From Nansenia antarctica (Eukaryota; Chordata; Actinopteri; Argentiniformes; Microstomatidae), in the NCBI GenBank assembly GCA_963989245.1, contig OZ022339.1, positions 12,846,022 to 12,910,021 on the forward strand: a DNA stretch of 64,000 nucleotides. The letters are read 5' to 3'. A program made the translations under genes and the position numbers. Positions 50,080 to 64,000 of the stretch are shown here, piece by piece. The first letter of the stretch is position 1; every line of letters starts with the position of its first letter. Under the pieces are notes generated by a model that worked only from the letters and a program-made list of their open reading frames with translations, made no database searches and was not told where the DNA came from.

Positions 50080-52236
50080 GTATGTTGCATAAAATTATTC
50101 CAAGCAGGACAATTTCAGGGGTAGGATGTAGGCTAGGGTTACAGGCTAGATATGGGAGCCGTGGGTTCTGACTGGGCTAGAGTCATCATACACGTGTGAG
50201 TCATGTCAACCAACGGATTGTTGCATAATATGAGTCATGTGGCTGCAGACAGAAGCAGGTCTTCAGAGTAAGCTGTGTGTATCTGAGCTCTCAGGTCTAT
50301 CAGAGAAGGGGAGCAGATGTTCTGTGCTGGAAAATGTAAAAGCCTGCACCCTGGTACTCCTTTCTATTATGTTTACTTGTGACAAAGTGCTGTTCTTACC
50401 TGATGAACATCCACCTCAGATCAGAATGTCCCAGCACCTAGCTAAAAGGATGACTACATTACATTTCTGATCTGGAACATTGGCAATAATGGCAGAATGA
50501 CCGGCATTAACCACCCCAGCCACAGTTTATTATGTCTGCTAGACTGACGTAATGGTAAACTAGAAGATAAAAGAACATTTGCTGAACTATTCTATACAGT
50601 TCAATTTATGTCCTTTTAGATATATTCATCATGTTTCTTCAGCAGGGCACTTAGCCATGGCTAACTTTATGGCGCACCAAAGGGGTAATTAGTTTGATTA
50701 AGGCGAATGCACTGAAGAGGAAATGTTTAATCTTCTAATACTCACAGTCAATAAATATGCCATTGGATTCCAGTGCTGCATAACTTGTCGTTTATGTGTT
50801 GTGAGTCAGCTAAACCAGTCAACATGACTTTGTGAAAGTCATTCCCCTACTGACTCTTCCCCTACTGAAAACCTACTGACTGTCTTGGGGGAGGAAATGA
50901 TTAATAAGTTCAAATCACACTCTTATATCCCTAATATTCATTCAAACTAACCACAAAGGGGAAATGACCACAAGGAAACATCTAAAAAAACATTCAATAG
51001 GGAATATAAACGTAACATTTAATATAAACAAGCTGCAATGTGTTTCTGTAGAGGAGCACCAACAGGACAAGGACATGATGGAGCTCCTCTTCATGTAAGT
51101 GCTCAATGCAAAACTATCCTACTCCTAGCGACCTAGCCCAAATACAACATGGAAAGTAACCAAGGATCTAAATGAATCATTTTTCTATTTTATTGAATAC
51201 ATTAACTTCATATAGCCCCCTCCCACTACGTTAACAAGTGCTAAGAGAATGAAACAGTGACTACATCGACAAAGAAACCAAGTAATGGAAATAATGAGCA
51301 ACAGATTAACAGGGTAGGTAAATTGAGCGGTGAACTGAAACTAAATAAAATAAATAGTCAAACTGGCCTGCAGTTAAAATGTTTTTTGGTTTGTTTTTGT
51401 TCGATGTGTACAATGATCAATCAGGAGAATATTCTTGAGAGTCTGAATGAGATAAACATTGATAAGACTCTACGGTTGAAAAGCAAGACACATACTCATT
51501 GCTTATCGCGTTAAATGCACCCCTAGAATACATCCTCTAAACAACTTTCTACTTCCTTTCACAAACCCTCAACACCGATCATCTTAATACCTTCCACACA
51601 CACACCACCCACCCACCCACTACATCCCCTCGCCAATCACTCCACCCTCTGAAAGTTCCATCCTCACACACTCAGAAGACATGCAACATTAAACGGTTAC
51701 ATTTCACAATCTCAACGTTCAACTTTCAGTTTTCACATACAGTATTTAATTAGCTAAGTCTTTCAATTCAACAGTTGTCATTTCATTCATAAAAAATGGA
51801 TCAACAACACTGTTCTTTCTGCTAAATATAAACAAAAACAATTCCCAGCAAATACATTTTTGGTTTTCTTAGTTTCTAACATGTAAACTCAGTAGTTGAT
51901 CTGATATTCGTCAAATATCATTTTTGCTGTCCAGCAACAAAGCTTAGTCGGAACCCCTAGCTCTCAGAAACACCTCTCTCTCTCCTGGGGGGTAAGGAGA
52001 ATGGGGGTGAGGGGAGAGTTTGGGGGATAGGGGGGAACGTAGGGTTAGAGGTAAGGATTTGTGGATGAAGGGTGGTGTGGGAGGCTGACGGGGAAGTGTT
52101 TGGGGGTTAAAGGGGAGAGTTTAGGGGTGAGAGGGGTAAGGTTATAGTTCTTTGTGGGAGTGAGAGTTGTGTGGCGTTCTTTGGATTGGGGTTCCACTCT
52201 GAGTTGCCTTTCGGGGGGCTACCCCCCTCCTTGTCC
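50080..52236. other. Intergenic region between rrp12 and antxr1-like, mostly unassigned
   Basis: Low gene signal. One exon-like stretch on the plus strand (51052-51094) has good splice signals but no recognised product. G-rich simple sequence at 51985-52140 (ggggtgaggggagag-like) precedes the antxr1-like stop and probably belongs to its 3' UTR on the minus strand. Confidence 0.5.
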
Positions 52237-60068
<7,832 letters not shown>

Positions 60069-61045
60069 CTGCGGAAAAAAAAGCCCCACAATTACCCATA
60101 ATTCCCTGCAACACATAAACACACCTCTGTATACTGCTGTATAAGCATGTTTGAGGTGTATTCAGACACATTCTTTTGTCGTTTCTGGATCTGCCTGCGC
60201 TTGTTCTCGCACACGTTTTTTGTCAGCTCAGAACATCTCTGAAATCAATCGTGTGGAGAGAGCGGCCCGTCTCCTCCGCCCACACCAGGAATGTCATCAC
60301 GCCTGGCCCGTTCCCAGACTCTATAATGTGGAAACCTTTCATGAATTACTTCCTCTCTCCGTGTGTTTAGTGCCCGCTATCTTTCCTAAGGCTTTCCTGT
60401 CTTTTTCTGATGAAAGAGAAAGACTGGTAAAGTGTGTGTGCGTGTGCGTGCGCGTGCGTGTGTGCGTCTCCCTGCTCAGAAATGTAACGAAGACATAAAA
60501 AGCAGTGTGTAAATAAAGGAAAAATGGCGTTGAGGTTGAGGGTAGGGCTGGTATTTGAGAGGACAGAGGGGTTTCTGTGTTGTGGTTATGGTTTTGGGGG
60601 GATGGAGGAGAGAGAGAGGGCATTATAGCTTGTTTTGAGGGAGGGGGCAGAGGGGTAGGAATGGGGAGGCGGGGGGGGGAGGAAGAGGGGAACAGAGAGC
60701 AGGAAAGGAGAGGAAACAGAGAGGGGGATGGGGAGAAGGAGGGGCTGTCCTACATCCCTTTAGCCTCGTCCCTCTCTTCAGAGACCCCCATACCTCCCCC
60801 TCTCTCTCACTCCCGAAAATACTAAAGACACATTTTGACCCTGCTACCTCTCCTCCACCATCACACTATGACCCACAGTACATAGTAGACACTTGGTGTG
60901 TGTACACAGTACCCCCTCTAGTAGCCCCACCCATATCTTTCTCTTCTCCATATCCCCCCCAAATCTTTTCAGGAAAACAGGCAGGGGCAGTGTGATCAGC
61001 TCGGTGACGACAGAGAGATCTCATTCCCCATCAATCAGTCCTTTG

Positions 61046-61124
<79 letters not shown>

Positions 61125-62000
61125 TGAAGCTGCATCCAGAAGGTTCCAAGTCACCATACATTTGTGTGACAGCAGCAGTGATGACTTCATCCTATGAGAC
61201 AGGGCTGTAGGGACTAGCTGGGGAGGGTGCATGGGGGAGGGGGCAAGGGTGTGTGTGTGTGTGTGTGTGTGTGGTGAGGGGGCAAGACTGGGGCTAGGGG
61301 GGCATTGGCCCTCAAGTTTCCAACATGGCCCTCAAACTACCAAATAACCAAACAACTCACACTGATTGACACCTCCAGTTAGACAGGGGTGCTGTAGTGT
61401 GTCCACACGACTACATTTACAAGACATCAGGCCGTTTATTTGTGTCTTCATGAAATGTTTCTGAAATGTCTCTTTAAACTACTAAGAAAGGCCACTGTTA
61501 CTGTCTATAATGTCTATCCCACTCCTATGACGTGACTTCCAGCGATCGTCTTTGAGTGCGTTCATTAAAACAAACAATTCTTGCAATGCGCTGTACGAGG
61601 GATTATGTTTATTTGTGGTCGTTCTGGGAAAATCAGATGCCAGATTTGATTGAATAACAGCCACAGCCTCACTGTAGCAAACACAAACACATGCAGGGCA
61701 TTATTCCCCAATAATTCAACAACAATGGCAACTGCTGGCGTCATCGTTTGGCCCCTTCAGCCGTTCACAGTTGACTTCCTCCTCCTCACACCACTCAGGG
61801 CGCCATGAGGCACTCATTCAATTAGAACGGGGCCGAGGTTTGGAACACATCACACACCTCCTGCGGGCACCATTACTGCACAAACGCTCCGCAATTACGC
61901 CCATTCCACTCCAGAGGACAGGGGGGTGAGTCACAGGAGGACCAGGCCAACCTGCCTGACCGTTTCCGCAAGGCTTTCGCAAGAACAGAGACTGAGCCGC
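60069..62000. other. antxr1-like intron, mostly unassigned
   Basis: Contains a G-rich stretch (60590-60745), a (gt)n run (61052-61118) and several hundred bases of complex sequence (61400-61980) without an exon I recognise. Upstream exons encoding the vWA domain were looked for and not found. Confidence 0.6.
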
Positions 62001-62007
62001 CTAAACC

Positions 62008-62475
62008 AGTCAGTCACAGCCACCTAGACCAGTCAGTCACAGCCACCTAGACCAGTCAGTCACAGCCACCTAGACCAGCCAGTCACAGCCACCTAGACCA
62101 GCCAGTCACAGCCACCTAGACCAGCCAGTCACAGCCACCTAGACCAGCCAGTCACAGCCACCTAGACCAGTCAGTCACAGCCACCTAGACCAGCCAGTCA
62201 CAGCCATCTAGACCAGTCAGTCACAGCCACCTAGACCAGCCAGTCACAGCCATCTAGACCAGTCAGTAACAGCCACCTAGACCAGCCAGTCACAGCCACC
62301 TAGACCAGCCAGTCACAGCCACCTAGACCAGCCAGTCACAGCCACCTAGACCAGCCAGTCACAGCCACCTAGACCAGCCAGTCACAGCCACCTAGACCAG
62401 CCAGTCACAGCCACCTAGACCAGCCAGTCACAGCCACCTAGACCAGTCAGTAACAGCCACCTAGACCAGTCACAG
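62008..62475 (+). repeat. 23-bp minisatellite, about 20 copies
   Basis: Unit cagccacctagaccagccag plus tca, near-identical copies with scattered single-base variants (cagt for cagc, taac for tcac, atct for acct). No unique spacers. Confidence 0.96.
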
Positions 62476-62534
62476 CACCCTCTGTGGGTCTTTGGGAGGG
62501 TAAAAACAAATGTACAACTGAAGAAGAGATCAAA

Positions 62535-62745
62535 GTAAATGGACTGCACTTATATAGCGCCTTATTCCAAAGCGCTTTACAACGGCCTCTCATTCACCCA
62601 TTCACACACCAATGGCGACAAGCTACCATGCAAGGCGCCGGCCCGCTCATTGGGAGCAATTTGGGGTTCAGTGTCTTGCCCAAGGACACTTTGACATGTG
62701 GCCAGCGACGCCGGCTCTACCTCCTGCGCCACAGCCGCCCTTATC
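62535..62745 (-). mobile_element. tRNA-derived SINE (reverse orientation, internally deleted)
   Basis: Same family as 30193 and 48952: tail ggactgcacttatatagcgc at the left, head cgccacagccgccc at the right. Part of the B-box region is missing. Confidence 0.83.
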
Positions 62746-62749
62746 TTCT

Positions 62750-63287
62750 TATGACGCACATCTCTCACTTCATCTCTCGACTTCACTCAGTAATATGAAT
62801 ACATTACAACAATACACCACAACATACTCACCAAAAACAAGTGCTACAGCTACTACTCTACTACTCTACTACTCTGCTACTCCAGCCATAGAGGAGGATG
62901 AGAACACCATGTAGGGACTGAGAGGGTTTTTCACCGCCAGACAAGAAAGACTCAAACCGTTCCCGAAATCTGAGTGACAGCGACAAGACAGATGAGCACC
63001 TGGAGGTGTCTGCAGCCCGGGGCAGGAGTGTATAATTATGCACTGGGCTGGGGGGCAGGGGTGAGGGGGAACCCTCCCAGCCCCTCCCGGCCTCACCCAG
63101 CCTCTCCCGGTCCAGCCCGAAGCAGAACTATCTAGAAGGAACTCTCAAACCCCCCAGAGCTGAACTGGAACCCAGAGAGAAAACTTCTCCCTGCCCTGCT
63201 GACCTCCCCCACACTCTCCCCCCATCCACCCCTCCCTCCCACCCCCTCTCTTCTTTCTCTCTCAATGTACACACTTAAGCCTGCCCG

Positions 63288-63328
<41 letters not shown>

Positions 63329-64000
63329 CTCGTAAAGGTCTTTCTCCAGGAGGGTCTCATTAAGTTGTGGTCCAGGGCTCTCCTCCTCTCATCTCGTTGT
63401 GATTGGTGTCTGCCCTCGTTAACAGTTACAAGCACTGATTGATCACCGACACAAACGACTTTGGCCCTAATTTGTTTCAAGGACACTGATCCGATCGACC
63501 AATCACGTCAGAGCTGCGTTCTACCGTCCTGGTCCTGCAGAGCCACAGTGTGAGTTCTAGAACCTTCTCACTGGGAGGTTTTTCTACACAGCTGAAGAAC
63601 AGTTTTTTTGCTTCTAGGTAGAGCCTTGTTTCTAAGTGGTGTTGGAGAGGTGGGTCAGGTGTTTTAGTAGTGCTAAGCCGGAACTGAAGCCCTGCACCAC
63701 CTGAATGGATTTGACGCAGCAGTTCCCAAATGTAGGGTCAGGACCAAGTGGGGTTCCCCCTGGTTTCAAATTGGGGTCCCCTGAGAAAATCGAACTAGCC
63801 TCTACGATTTCATAACTAAGACACATTTGTATTTTGTATGAAGATAAACCGTTGTAGCCTATATTGTAGTGTTTTTTGGGGTTCATATCCAACCAATTAG
63901 AGCATCTTTTAGTCAGTTACAATATGTTTGGACTTTGAAACACATTATTATATGTTGAAATAGCCCGCAATCAAGCTGTTCATGTCACGGGAATGATTGA
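62750..64000. other. Unassigned DNA to the window end
   Basis: (ca)n at 63290-63326, C-rich simple sequence at 63055-63250, then complex AT-richer sequence. No exon or RNA gene supported. Confidence 0.5.

Overview
This window is teleost (ray-finned fish) nuclear DNA. The evidence is intron-rich genes with GT-AG boundaries, an exceptional load of (CA)n, (GA)n and minisatellite repeats, and fish-type mobile elements (hAT MITEs with 8-bp target duplications, Tc1, piggyBac, L1/Tx1-like and CR1/Rex-like LINEs, tRNA-derived SINEs). No bacterial-type operon is present.

Layout. (1) 1-9460: the 3' part of a structurally intact endogenous retrovirus: gag (5' end cut by the window edge), an in-frame UAG, pol, an overlapping env, polypurine tract and 3' LTR. 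All catalytic motifs visible in pol are intact and no internal stop was found. Pol carries an extra block between protease and reverse transcriptase that resembles a 2H phosphoesterase of the CNPase kind. This is the strongest candidate for something unusual. (2) 9461-12050: a CpG-rich promoter-like segment, a Tc1 remnant, two minisatellites and a TATA/CCAAT promoter-like block on the minus strand. (3) 12480-20640: a transposon graveyard (three L1-like pieces, an integrase-like fragment, a 3-kb piggyBac, hAT elements) around the terminal coding piece of hltf (minus) and an unrecognised two-exon gene (minus) whose splice sites are hemmed in by piggyBac and hAT insertions. (4) 20640-26640: AT-rich DNA with a 39-bp perfect palindrome, then a minus-strand gene of about 11 short exons whose phases agree and whose C-terminus looks like DUF4806. 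(5) 27078-47935: complete rrp12 (plus strand, 34 coding exons; the proposed exons sum to 3858 nt = 1285 codons plus stop), with introns full of hAT elements, a five-copy repeat and partial exon copies. (6) 48950-64000: SINE, Tc1 MITE, simple repeats, and on the minus strand the 3' seven exons of an antxr1-like anthrax toxin receptor gene, convergent with rrp12; its 5' exons lie beyond the window or were not found.

The host genes are unrelated in function: Rrp12 serves ribosome export and assembly, the Antxr1-like protein is a membrane receptor for extracellular matrix, and Hltf is a SWI/SNF-RING DNA-damage factor. Recurring themes are (a) mobile elements landing within a few bases of splice sites and (b) tandem repeats that have copied exon ends together with their splice donors.
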